Assembly: GCA_013416795.1 (NCBI GenBank)
Contig: RQSC01000236.1
Coordinates: 23,726 to 43,864 of the forward strand
Length of the DNA: 20,139 nt
Direction of reading: 5' to 3'
DNA from: Prasinococcaceae sp. CCMP 1430
Lineage: Eukaryota; Prasinodermophyta; Palmophyllophyceae; Prasinococcales; Prasinococcaceae
Below are positions 7,181 to 15,352 of this stretch, piece by piece. How positions within the stretch are numbered: the first letter of the stretch is position 1; every line of letters starts with the position of its first letter. Both the position numbers and the translations under genes were made by a program. The notes beneath the pieces are model-generated. The model did no database searches. It was not told where the DNA came from and was given only the letters and a program-made list of their open reading frames with translations.

Positions 7181-9436
7181 CTAGTGCGCGCGCGCGCGCC
7201 TGCGCGCCACGCGGGCGCGCTGGATCGCGCGCACGTGGCCCTCCGCCATGCACGACGAGAGCACGCCGCGAGCCTTGGCCATCACCTCGAGCGACCTGTT
7301 CGCGTGCTGTTTCCACGTCTCGAGGGCCGGGTCTTCGCGCACGAGCGCTTCCAGGCGCCCCTCGTCGTCCACGCGGCCGAACTCGCCACTCACCGCGGTG
7401 TACAACTCTGCTGTGAGGTCTTCCTCCACGCGCCCGAGCATGGCGTAGACCACTGCCTTGGGCACGGTGGCAACCAGGCTCGCAAAGACCTCCTCGCAGT
7501 ACTCGGACGCCGCCTGGCCCATTTCAAGGAGGAAGCGCTCGTGGTCGGCGGCGGTGCGGGCCTTTGAAACCTCGGCGTCCTCCGCATCCGTCGCGCTATC
7601 GGCACGTGCGCGCTGCGCCGCGGCCACCGCCTCGGCTGCTTCCGCTTCCGCTTCCGCCACTTCTCTCTCGGTGTCGCTGTCGCCCTTGTCCTCGCTCGCG
7701 CCCGTGCTGGTCTCCTTCGGTGGTGGCGGCGAGGGCTCGGGAGGCGGCACCGCTGGCTGCGACGGGCTGGGTGGCACGTACGCGATGGCTTCTGACGGCG
7801 GCTGGGTGGCGGCTCGCAGCCTCGCGAGCCACTCGTACTTCTTCTCGATGGATGGCGCGCGCAGCATGAGCCACTCGTGGTCCTTGACGATCGGCCGCCC
7901 GCGCTCCTTGGAGGCCACGCGGAAGACGGCCGTGGGCTCGGTGTTGCCCTTGGCGAGCATGTCCTGCGGGCGAGTGCGCTGCATGTCGATGACGCCGCGC
8001 GCCGTTCTGTCCTCCGGATTCTTGTAGTAGGACAGGCGGCACTTGGCTTCGTTCAGCACGAACCAACGCTTGTCCCAGTGCGCGCCGCCGTCCGAGCGCT
8101 TCTCCAGATATCCCATGAGGAAGTTGCGGCTGTCGTTGGCGGAAAGGGACCCGAGGGTCTCCAGGTCGCCTGACGAATCGAATAGTCCGTCGTCGCGCCC
8201 GCCTGTACTGGGGGTACCCGGTGCCGCTGACGGCGGCGTGGGGGTGGCCGGTGCCTCTGCCGCGGCTTGTTCGGCGGCCTCCTTTGCTTCGCGTTCGCGC
8301 TTCTTGTTTCGCTGCTGCTCCGCGAGACGGTGGGCGCGCTCCTGCGCAGCGCGCGCAGCCTCGATGCGAGCCTGATGCTCGGCGCGCAGGCGACGCTGGC
8401 GCTCCTCCTCCGCCGCGCGCTCTTGCGCGCGCAGGCGCTCCTGGAAGAAGTGCGGGGTGGGATAAACCTGCTCCATCCGCACCATGGCCTCGGCCATTTC
8501 CAATGCGTCGTCCCTCCACTTCGAGGCGGCGACTTCAGTGGCCTCGCCAAGCAACGCATACAGAGCCGGCCGGCGGCGCGCGGCTGCCGAATGCTGTGCG
8601 ATGGCACGGGAGCCTTCGAGCAACGCAGCGTGCGCCGCCCACGCACACTCTCTTGCAGGCTCGAGCACCTGGCCTATCGCATGCTCGACCATGCGGCGAA
8701 GGCCCGCTTCGGGCGCAACCAGATGCGGCTGCGTGCCATCCGCACTCACGCACATTGTCTTGACAGCACCCGGCGCAAAGAGCACCTCCATAGGGGTCGC
8801 ATTCACCGCCTCATCGAGGCGCTGCTCAAAGGCTTCGACAATCTTGGCGCCCTGGCGAGCGCCGTCGTGGAGCCCCGCCGAGAGCATCGAGGCGTACGCG
8901 CGGCACGCCTGCGCCGCGACAGCCTGCGGGGGCAGGCGGATACCACTGGAACTGCTGGCGTCGGCAGCGCTCCCCGTCCCCTGGCTCGGCACCTGCGCGC
9001 CAGCCTCAGCGCTCCGCGCGGCGGCGGCGCCAGAGCTCAGGCCTTGCTGCAAAGCCTCAGGGATGCCGCCTCCCATCTGTTCGAGCTCCTCGAGTTGCTC
9101 CCGGATCTCGGTCTCGCGCTCAGTGAGCACAGCCTGCAGCTCCTCGGCCTGGGTTTGGCTGCGGCGGGGCGCGCGCAGATAGCCGCTGTGTGACACCGCT
9201 GCGCGGCCGTCGAAGCCCGAGCCTGCCGTTCCCATCACGAAGCGCGGCACGAGGGCCTCCAGCGCGGCATCCAGTCGATGCGATATATCCGTGGCGGCAG
9301 CAGCTGATGTTGGGTTCCCGTCAGTGCTCGCAGCGCCAGCGGCGAAGGGGGCAGCGAGCTTCGCTGCCGCCACGGCCGCCGAGAGCACGTCGCGCTGCGC
9401 CGCGTCGAGCTCGTCGAAGTCATCGTCCTCCGCCAC
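7181..9436 (-). CDS. Dynamin-family protein with stalk, PH and GED domains but no GTPase domain
   Basis: 751 residues counted from the GTG at 9436, no intron. Residues 1-90 are acidic/Ala-rich with no known domain. Residues about 95-335 match a dynamin stalk; the core GTQPHLVAPEAGLRRMVEH aligns with [18 protein letters not shown] of the neighbouring dynamin, and VRMEQVYPTPHFF with [13 protein letters not shown]. Residues 330-392 are a highly charged Glu/Arg/Ala coiled coil not usual in dynamins. Residues 437-545 form a PH domain (GYLEKRSDG..WDKRWFVL..LSYYK to YEWLARLRAA), followed by a Pro-rich stretch. Residues 631-727 form a GTPase-effector domain (SLVATVPKAVVYAMLGRVEEDL). No P-loop, DxxG or TKxD motif occurs in it. 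By family knowledge PH binds phosphoinositide membranes and stalk plus GED drive oligomerisation, so it may be a non-catalytic scaffold. The start is uncertain: the frame is open to about 9547 without ATG, and the first in-frame ATG is 9235. Confidence 0.8.
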   Translation of the reverse strand: MAEDDDFDELDAAQRDVLSAAVAAAKLAAPFAAGAASTDGNPTSAAAATDISHRLDAALEALVPRFVMGTAGSGFDGRAAVSHSGYLRAPRRSQTQAEELQAVLTERETEIREQLEELEQMGGGIPEALQQGLSSGAAAARSAEAGAQVPSQGTGSAADASSSSGIRLPPQAVAAQACRAYASMLSAGLHDGARQGAKIVEAFEQRLDEAVNATPMEVLFAPGAVKTMCVSADGTQPHLVAPEAGLRRMVEHAIGQVLEPARECAWAAHAALLEGSRAIAQHSAAARRRPALYALLGEATEVAASKWRDDALEMAEAMVRMEQVYPTPHFFQERLRAQERAAEEERQRRLRAEHQARIEAARAAQERAHRLAEQQRNKKREREAKEAAEQAAAEAPATPTPPSAAPGTPSTGGRDDGLFDSSGDLETLGSLSANDSRNFLMGYLEKRSDGGAHWDKRWFVLNEAKCRLSYYKNPEDRTARGVIDMQRTRPQDMLAKGNTEPTAVFRVASKERGRPIVKDHEWLMLRAPSIEKKYEWLARLRAATQPPSEAIAYVPPSPSQPAVPPPEPSPPPPKETSTGASEDKGDSDTEREVAEAEAEAAEAVAAAQRARADSATDAEDAEVSKARTAADHERFLLEMGQAASEYCEEVFASLVATVPKAVVYAMLGRVEEDLTAELYTAVSGEFGRVDDEGRLEALVREDPALETWKQHANRSLEVMAKARGVLSSCMAEGHVRAIQRARVARRRARAH

Positions 9437-9868
9437 TGGCCCCTCTCCGGAAGCCCCTCCCGCACCGCCGGGGCCATCGCCACCACCGCCAACAGCCCCC
9501 CAACCGCCCTCCGCGCGGCCCGCAGGAGCGCAAGGATGCTTCGGTGCTCAAGCAGATGCAGGTGTTGGCGGAGGTCGAGGAGCGCGTCNGGCCGGCGGCT
9601 CGCGCGCGGGCCGCTCCGCCACACCGCGTTGCGCGCGCGCGGCACCAGGGGCGGACGGGAGAGAGCGGGCAGCAGCCGAGAGGGCTGCGTTTGGCCTGGA
9701 GCAGCGCCAGCCAGTGGACGTGCCTCTGTGTTGCCTGGCGTTCCGAGCGCTCGCTGGCGCTTCTGTACTCCTGGCTCCTGCCTCTGGCGTGCCCTCGCAA
9801 AGGCGAGAGCGCCGCTGCGTTGTACGCGCTAGTACGACCGCGGTGCCAAGGACGGTTTTGCAAGCGCC
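9437..9868. promoter_or_regulatory. Divergent intergenic region between the two dynamin-family genes
   Basis: About 430 bases that should hold the promoters of both divergent genes. It contains one N at 9589, possibly an assembly join. Two patches look coding on the + strand: 9526-9588, and 9833-9868, which is in frame with the dynamin ATG at 9869. No TATA box was recognised. Confidence 0.4.
9526..9588 (+). other. Candidate orphan exon, truncated at an N
   Basis: After a long pyrimidine-rich tract ending GCAG (AG at 9524-9525), the + strand reads ERKDASVLKQMQVLAEVEER with almost every codon ending in G or C, typical of real exons in this window. It runs into the N at 9589. It could be an upstream exon of the dynamin gene or a piece of another gene cut by an assembly gap. 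It has no start codon except an internal ATG at 9556. Confidence 0.3.
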
Positions 9869-12062
9869 ATGGCGATGGAGGGCTCCCTGATTGCGCTGGT
9901 GAACCGCCTGCAGGAGGCGTGCTCCAAGCTTGGGGACCTCGGCGTCGAGTCGGGAGATTTGCCGTCGCTGTATGGTGCGCAGCTGCGCTCTCGCTCGCCC
10001 GTTTGGCCGTCTGAGCGTTCGCTCGTGCTGTGTCCATCGGTGCCCAACACTTGACACCAATCCCCGCCCCGCTGCTCGCGCTCGTACACTGACGTCACCA
10101 TTGCCACGCGCGAATGGCCGCAACGCATGGCTTCACTGGCGCGTCACCGTGCCCGTCGCGAAATGCAGACGCGCTGCCCCAGATTGCAGTCGTTGGTGGG
10201 CAGTCCGCGGGCAAGTCGTCCGTGCTCGAGGCTATCGTTGGCAAGGACTTTCTGCCGCGCAATGCTGGCATTTGCACGCGCAGGCCGCTTGTCATCAACC
10301 TGCAGAAGAGCGAGGGCGAGGAGTTCGGCGAGTTCTCGCACAAGAAGGGCGAGCGTCTCACAAACATGCTGGACGTGCGCGCAGAGATCGAGGCAGAGAC
10401 AGAGCGTGCTGTTGGCGCGGGCTCAAAGAACGTCTCGCCGGTGCCCATCTTCCTCACGATCAGGTCACCGAACGTCGTCAATCTCACGCTGGTCGACTTG
10501 CCTGGCCTTACAAAGGTCGCCGTCGAAGGCCAGCCCGAGTCTATCGTACGAGAAATCGACCAGGTGCGCCAGCGCGTCACCGCGGAAACCATACTGCCGC
10601 GCGACGCGGCGGCGCGCGCCTCGCGCGCGCGCGCGCGCGGCTGTTCACCGGCAGGCAGCTGACTTGAACCGTTGCTGGCGGCCCGGTACTGACGGGGCGA
10701 TGCCGATCCGCCCTTACCGCGCGGACGCAGATGGTCAGAAAGTACGTGGCGCGTCCCAACTGCGTCATGTTGACCGTCTCGCCAGCCAATGCCGATTTGG
10801 CCAACAGCGATGGGCTGCGCATGGCCAAGGACGTCGACCCCAGTGGCGAACGCACGTTCGGTGTGCTCACCAAGCTCGACCTCATGGACGAGGGCACGGA
10901 CGCGCGCGCCATCCTGGACGGCCAGACGTACTCCACGCGCTTTCCCTTCGTGGGCGTGGTGAACCGCTCCCAGAAGGACATCACCGGCAACATGGACATG
11001 AAAAGCGCCCGCCGCAAGGAGAGCGAATACTTTGCGAACAACCCGGCGTACTCGGACATTGCCGACCGCATGGGCACTGCGCACCTCGCGAAGGCGCTCA
11101 GCCGCCACCTAGGCGAGATCATTAGGGACAAGATCCCTTCCATCAACGCGCTTATCGCACGTTCCATGGAGAAGCTGCGCACCGAGCTGAGGGTGCTGGG
11201 CGAGCCCGTGCCTCTGGACAACCGGGGGGACATGCTGTACCAGGTGCTCGAGCTGGCCCGCTTTTTCGACCGCGAGTTTGGCAATCGCATCGATCGCGGC
11301 GGGGTGGGCGAGCAGCTGTACTTCACGTTTCACACGAAACTGGGCTCGGCGATCGACGCGCTGCCCATCGACCGCACGCTCGCGCTGCCGAACGTCGCAC
11401 GCGTGATCCAGGAGGCGGACGGCTACCAGCCGCACCTCATCGCACCGGAGCAAGGGTACCGGAGGCTCATCGAGCACTGCCTCAAGATGCTGAAGGGCCC
11501 TGTGGAGAACGCCGTGCACGAAGTACACTCCATTCTGTGCGACGTGGCGCGCAAGGTGTCCAAGTGCGAGGAGCTGCAGCGTTTCGGCATGCTGCGTGAG
11601 GGCATCCTCGCCGCCGCCGACGCGAGCCTCACGCGCTTCCGCGACGAGGCGCGGCGCATCGCCGTGGTGCTCGTCGAGATGCAGTCGTCGCATCTCACCG
11701 CCGAGTTCTTCAGGCGCCTGCCGATGGACCCCGACATGAAGGGGGTCACTGGACAATCAGGCCTCGACGCGCGCACGGAGGCTTACCTCAGGCGCATCGC
11801 GTCAAACGTCGCCGCGTATTACGAACACGTGGCCGACACCCTCAAGGTGACTGTGCCCAAGGCGATTGTGCACTGCCAGGTCATGAAGGCAAAGTCGTCC
11901 ATGCTGGACACTTTCTACGTCGAAGTGGGGCGCAACGAGAAGGAGGGTCTCAGCGAAATGCTGTCCGAGGATCCCGCCACGGTCGCGCGGCGCGAAGCGC
12001 TCTCGACCCGCCTCACGCTACTCAAGACGGCGCAAGAGGACATCAACGCGACGACCATGTGA
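9869..12062 (+). CDS. DRP1-type dynamin-related GTPase, 3 exons
   Basis: Exons 9869-9974, 10169-10563 and 10731-12062 give 610 residues, the usual length of plant DRP1 proteins. Both introns (194 and 167 nt) start GTGCGC and end GCAG. The exon joins rebuild the conserved segments [20 protein letters not shown] and REIDQMVRKYV. GTPase motifs are GGQSAGKS (45-52), Thr72 in ICTRRP, DLPG (145-148) and TKLD (214-217), followed by VNRSQKDI. The stalk follows (with [16 protein letters not shown]), and the C-terminal GED includes [16 protein letters not shown]. There is no PH or Pro-rich domain. The family forms helical collars on membranes and uses GTP for scission: vesicle formation, cell-plate work or organelle division. 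Which of these applies is unknown. The start ATG (context GCGCCATGG) fits the family N-terminus [15 protein letters not shown]. The frame upstream (YDRGAKDGFASA, from 9833 after TAG) also looks coding, so an upstream exon is possible. Confidence 0.93.
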
Positions 12063-12153
12063 GCGAGCTTCGTCGGCCGACGACTGAACGGCGCGCGTAG
12101 CTGCGCTGCGGGGGGAAGAGATTGGGCATGTAATGGGTCCCCGCGGTGCCATT

Positions 12154-12163
12154 TTTATTTATT
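12154..12163 (-). terminator. Overlapping AATAAA polyadenylation signals for HIS7
   Basis: On the minus strand AATAAATAAA contains two overlapping AATAAA hexamers 15-24 nt after the HIS7 stop codon. This is in the 115-bp gap separating it from the convergent dynamin 3' end. It is one of the few AT-rich spots locally. Confidence 0.5.
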
Positions 12164-12177
12164 AAGACGCCCCTCCA

Positions 12178-14210
12178 CTACGAGAGGCGCGTGGGCACGC
12201 CGCTCTCCACGAGGTGCTCCTTCACCTCGTCGATGCCAACCTGTCGCGCGTGCGCGCGCCGGCAAGCGGGTCAGGTCAGCGTCAAATGTCGCAGGCGCAC
12301 GAACGCGCCTGCGGCATGCCGCGCTCGCGCGCGCGCACCTCGCGCCGGTGAAAGATTCCCGCAGCCAGCGCAGCTGAGGCCTTGGTCTTCTCGAACACTT
12401 GCGAGAAGTGCTCGGGAGCGCCCGCGCCCGACGAGGCGATCACGGGGATGCTCACCGCACGCGAGATGTCATCCACGAAGGCACAGTCGAAGCCCGAGCC
12501 GGTCCCGTCCTTGTCGATGAGGTTGAGCAGCACCTCGCCCGCACCCAGCGCCTCGACGGCGCGCGCGAGCTCGTACGCGCCCAGCGGCCGTCCCTCTCGC
12601 CCGCCCTTGACGGTGCACTGATACCAGCACCACTCCTCGCCGTCCGGGCCGGGCTGCTCGGCGCGCGTGCAGTGGTGAGGCACGCTCGCCGGGTCCGACA
12701 CGTAGACGCGTCGCGGGTCCACGCTCACCACGACCGCCTGGGCGCCGTACTTTCGCGAGATCTGCTCAATGGCCGTGTCCCCCTTCAGCACTTCCCCGTT
12801 CGCGTAGTACGCCTCCGCCGCGTCGACCGAGTCGCTGCCGATGGACACCTTGTCGGCACCCGAGCGGAAGTACTCGGCCGCCACCTCGAGCGCGCTCGAA
12901 AATTTGCCCTCCGAGTCGGTGAAGGACTTGATGCCGCCGCCGACCGTGAGCGGCACAAAGATGGACTCCGAGGCGAGGCGCAGGACGTCCAGCATGGGCA
13001 TGTCTTCCAGCGGGCAGTCGCGGAAGCCCGTGATGTTCAGAAACGTCACCTCGTCGGCGCCATCGTTGGAGTAGCGCCCCGCGAGCTCCACGGGCTTGCC
13101 CAAGTTGCGCACGGCGCCCGTGTTGGTGAAGCCGTCGGCATCGCCGCCCTCGGCACCGTCGTCCTCTCGGACGTCGTACTGGTCGCCCTTCGTGACGACC
13201 ATGTCGCCCGCGTCGTTGGCGCGCACGTCCAGGCAGGCAATGACGCGCTTGGCGAGCTCCGCCGGCGGCTTGGCGCCGCTGGCGGCGGCCTCGGCCGCCT
13301 GCTGCGCGGCGGCGCGGCCGAGGGCCGTCTGCTGTCGCCCCTCGCCGCCGCCCAGGAAGTTGTCGAAGAGCGCGAGGCCCACGTTGCCGCTCTTCTCCGG
13401 GTGGAACTGCGTGGCGTACACGTTGCCGTGCTTGACCGCCGCCACGAAGTCCTCGCCGTAGTTGGTGGTGGCGGCGATGTACTCGGCGTTGGCGTCGGTG
13501 GGCGTGGCGTGGTACGAGTGCGTGTAGTACACGTGGCGCGCGGCCGCGGGGGCGAGCACCGCGTCGCCGGCCGCGCGCTCCGTGAGGGCGATGCCGTTCC
13601 ATCCCATGTGCGGCACGGCACCGGGCGTCGCCGCCGGGTCGAAGCGCGTCACCATGCCCGGCACCACGCCGAGGCCTTCCACGCCGGGGCTCTCCTCGGA
13701 GCCCTCGAAGAGCACCTGCATGCCAATGCAGATGCCCAGGAAAGGGCGCTCGCCGCTCGCGACGTACTCCTGCCGTGCGCGCAGCAGCAGCAGTGCGCGC
13801 GGTCCGCGCTCGTGTCAGCTCCGGAGCGACCGCTGGTGCGCCCTCGGTCGCGCTCGCGCCCCCCTCACCACCGCCTCCGGCTGGGCGGCGCCGCCAATCG
13901 CACCTTGAGCGCGTCCGTGTAGCCCTTCTCGGCGAGCACGTCCATCGCGGCGCCGAACGCGCCGACGCCCGGAAAGACGAGGCGCTCGGCGTTGGCGATG
14001 TCCTGCGGCCCCTCGACGTCGCGCACCTCGTACCCCAGCGCCGCGATCGCGTTGCGGATGGAGCGCACGTTGCCCGCGCCGTAATCGAGCAGCGTGACCG
14101 GCGGCGGCGCGCCGGCCGCGCCGCGCGCCGCACCCCGAGCGCCGTGTGGCCCCCCCCTCCCCCCACGCCGACGCCGCCCCGGCGGCTGCCGCCGCAGGCG
14201 CCAGCCACAT
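12178..14210 (-). CDS. HIS7: Imidazole glycerol phosphate synthase, fused HisH-HisF (HIS7), 3 exons
   Basis: This bifunctional histidine-biosynthesis enzyme turns PRFAR plus glutamine into imidazole glycerol phosphate and AICAR. Coding segments on the minus strand are about 14210-13904, 13769-12339 and 12240-12178. Introns of 134 and 98 nt start GTGCG and end CAG. The glutaminase half begins VTLLDYGAGNVRSIRNA (from 14098), has the nucleophile Cys in PFLGICIGMQVLFEG, and the His-Glu pair in TQFHPEKS. The cyclase half starts KRVIACLDVRANDAG and has VSVDPRRVYV, the phosphate-binding LTVGGGI, and IASSGAGAPEHF. Exon 3 supplies the proper HisF tail VGIDEVKEHLVESGVPTRLS. The predicted length of about 599 fits plant enzymes. 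The 5' end is unresolved: the ATG at 14210 (MWLAPAAAAAGAASAW, targeting-peptide-like) is one base out of frame with the HisH start, with a run of eight C at 14151-14158 between them. The frame itself is open upstream to the stop near 14286 without any ATG. Confidence 0.92.
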
Positions 14211-14513
14211 CCGGGACCCGCCTCACCCCAAACCCAAGCCGCGACGCGGGTTAAACCACACCAAAATTCAGTTCTAAATGGACCCTACCCTATCTATGCT
14301 TGCAGAAGCTTCCCCTACGTCGTACGTAGGTCCCAGCCAGTGGATGAGATTCAGACGGGGGGCCGATGCGGCTTGGGGCGAACCGCCTTTTTTTTTTTTT
14401 TGGTTGAAACGCACCCTCGTCAAAACGCACGCGCGCCGCCACGCCTTTTTCGCACGCCTTTCTTTCGTGAGCAGGGCGTCATCATACAGTACAGAATAAA
14501 ACACTCGGTGCGC

Positions 14514-14529
14514 ACGGTACATGTACCGT
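14514..14529. repeat. Perfect 16-bp palindrome
   Basis: ACGGTACATGTACCGT equals its own reverse complement. A dimeric transcription-factor site is possible; otherwise unexplained. Confidence 0.6.
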
Positions 14530-14540
14530 ACTACGCTTTC

Positions 14541-14584
14541 GATTTCGATTTAGATGTAGATTTAGATGTAGATTTAGATTTATA
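14541..14584. repeat. GATTTA/GATGTA hexamer microsatellite
   Basis: Tandem hexamers of the type GATTTA and GATGTA with a 12-bp period (GATTTAGATGTA twice) followed by a degenerate end. It is AT-rich low-complexity DNA in an otherwise GC-rich window. Confidence 0.7.
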
Positions 14585-14638
14585 CTCATTTTGTTTTCGA
14601 TCATCCGACTTGAACGTCGCGCAGCGCAACACATAAAT

Positions 14639-15133
14639 ACAGAGGTGAGCTTTAAAATCGTACGCCTCGCCAGGCGGATTTACGCCCGCCTAAAAATCGT
14701 TCCAGCGCGCGCCGCTTCGCCAGGGCGCCCAGTTTTACCCGCGCTACTCATAGAGCATTTTCGCACCCCCGCCGGTGCAGCGAGGCGCCGACGGCGAGGG
14801 GGGGCCAAAAATCAAAAATGCACGCGTAAAATGCGAAATAAAGATTCTGATCTAAATGCCTCGACAGGCGCTCCTTCGGATCTGGGCGCCGGAAGCGGCC
14901 CGGCGATCACTGTACATCAAATGCCATTGAAAAAAAGTCCCGAAACCCGAACAAGGCTAAATTTTGGGCCCCCCTCGCCGTCGGCGCCTCGCTGCATCGG
15001 CGGGGGTGCGGAAAGTTTCTATGAGTAGCCTGGGTAAAACTGGGCGCCCTGGCGAAGCGGCGCGCGCTGGAACGATTTTTAGGCGGGCGTAAATTCGCCT
15101 GGCGAGGCGTACGATTTTAAAGCTCACCTCTGT
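14639..15133. mobile_element. Foldback MITE-like element with 172-bp terminal inverted repeats
   Basis: The left arm (14639-14810) and right arm (14962-15133) are inverted copies that align without gaps over 172 bp with about 10 mismatches; the outer 110 bp or so differ at one base only. The termini are ACAGAGGTGAGC and its reverse complement. A 151-bp AT-richer spacer (14811-14961) holds no ORF of note. The element is flanked by AAAT at 14635-14638 and AAAT at 15134-15137, a likely 4-bp target duplication. If the border were set one base further out, the termini would be TACAGAGG and the duplication would be lost. No transposase is encoded, so movement would depend on an autonomous relative elsewhere. 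The transposon superfamily cannot be named from this. Confidence 0.85.
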
Positions 15134-15137
15134 AAAT

Positions 15138-15352
15138 CAAAAAGAAAAAGCCATCCAAGACAATCATGGGGTACGACGACGGTCTTCTCCATCAATTGGT
15201 GCAACAGTGCCTGGTACGTCGAAAAGGCGCTTCACGAAGTGATGTGTCACCCACCGCTCCGGTCCTTTTTTTTTTTTTTTTTTTTTTTTTTCTCGGCGGG
15301 TCGGCGCAGGGTCGTTTGCGGGGTTACGCGACGGCGCGGGCTCCGAGCGGCC
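15138..15352. other. Lower-GC intergenic segment with an uninterrupted T26 tract
   Basis: Between the MITE and PEX1. A run of 26 T residues spans 15266-15291. The + strand has a short frame from ATG 15166 (MGYDDGLLHQLVQQCLVRRK) running into the T tract, and the opposite strand also has a short open frame. Neither is recognised, and the composition differs from the genes around. It could be retroposed or decayed sequence, with the T tract as a minus-strand poly(A) remnant. Confidence 0.35.

Larger units (their letters stand above)
14211..14634. other. AT-richer intergenic region upstream of HIS7
   Basis: No gene is supported. It holds ACCCTACCCTATCTA near 14282-14296, a T14 tract at 14388-14401, an AATAAA-containing stretch near 14494-14500, a 16-bp palindrome, and a GATTTA microsatellite. 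GC content drops visibly compared with the flanking genes. HIS7 promoter elements should lie in the left part. Confidence 0.4.

Noticed and set aside
9974-9990. Donor at GTATGG (9969) for dynamin exon 1
   Set aside because: It leaves phase 2 and breaks the frame into [10 protein letters not shown]. The GTGCGC donor at 9975 gives a perfect family match ([16 protein letters not shown]).
12399-13922. Plus-strand open frame of over 500 codons opposite HIS7
   Set aside because: It is antisense to conserved HisH-HisF coding sequence and has no domain of its own.
12766-14226. Minus-strand open frame of nearly 490 codons over HIS7
   Set aside because: It is an out-of-frame shadow of HIS7; the product is Arg/His/Ala-rich with no domain, while the HIS7 frame has clear catalytic motifs.
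14811-14961. Possible small RNA or tRNA-like gene in the MITE spacer
   Set aside because: A short GGCGC/GCGCC pairing exists but no cloverleaf, A-box/B-box pair or other RNA family signature was seen.
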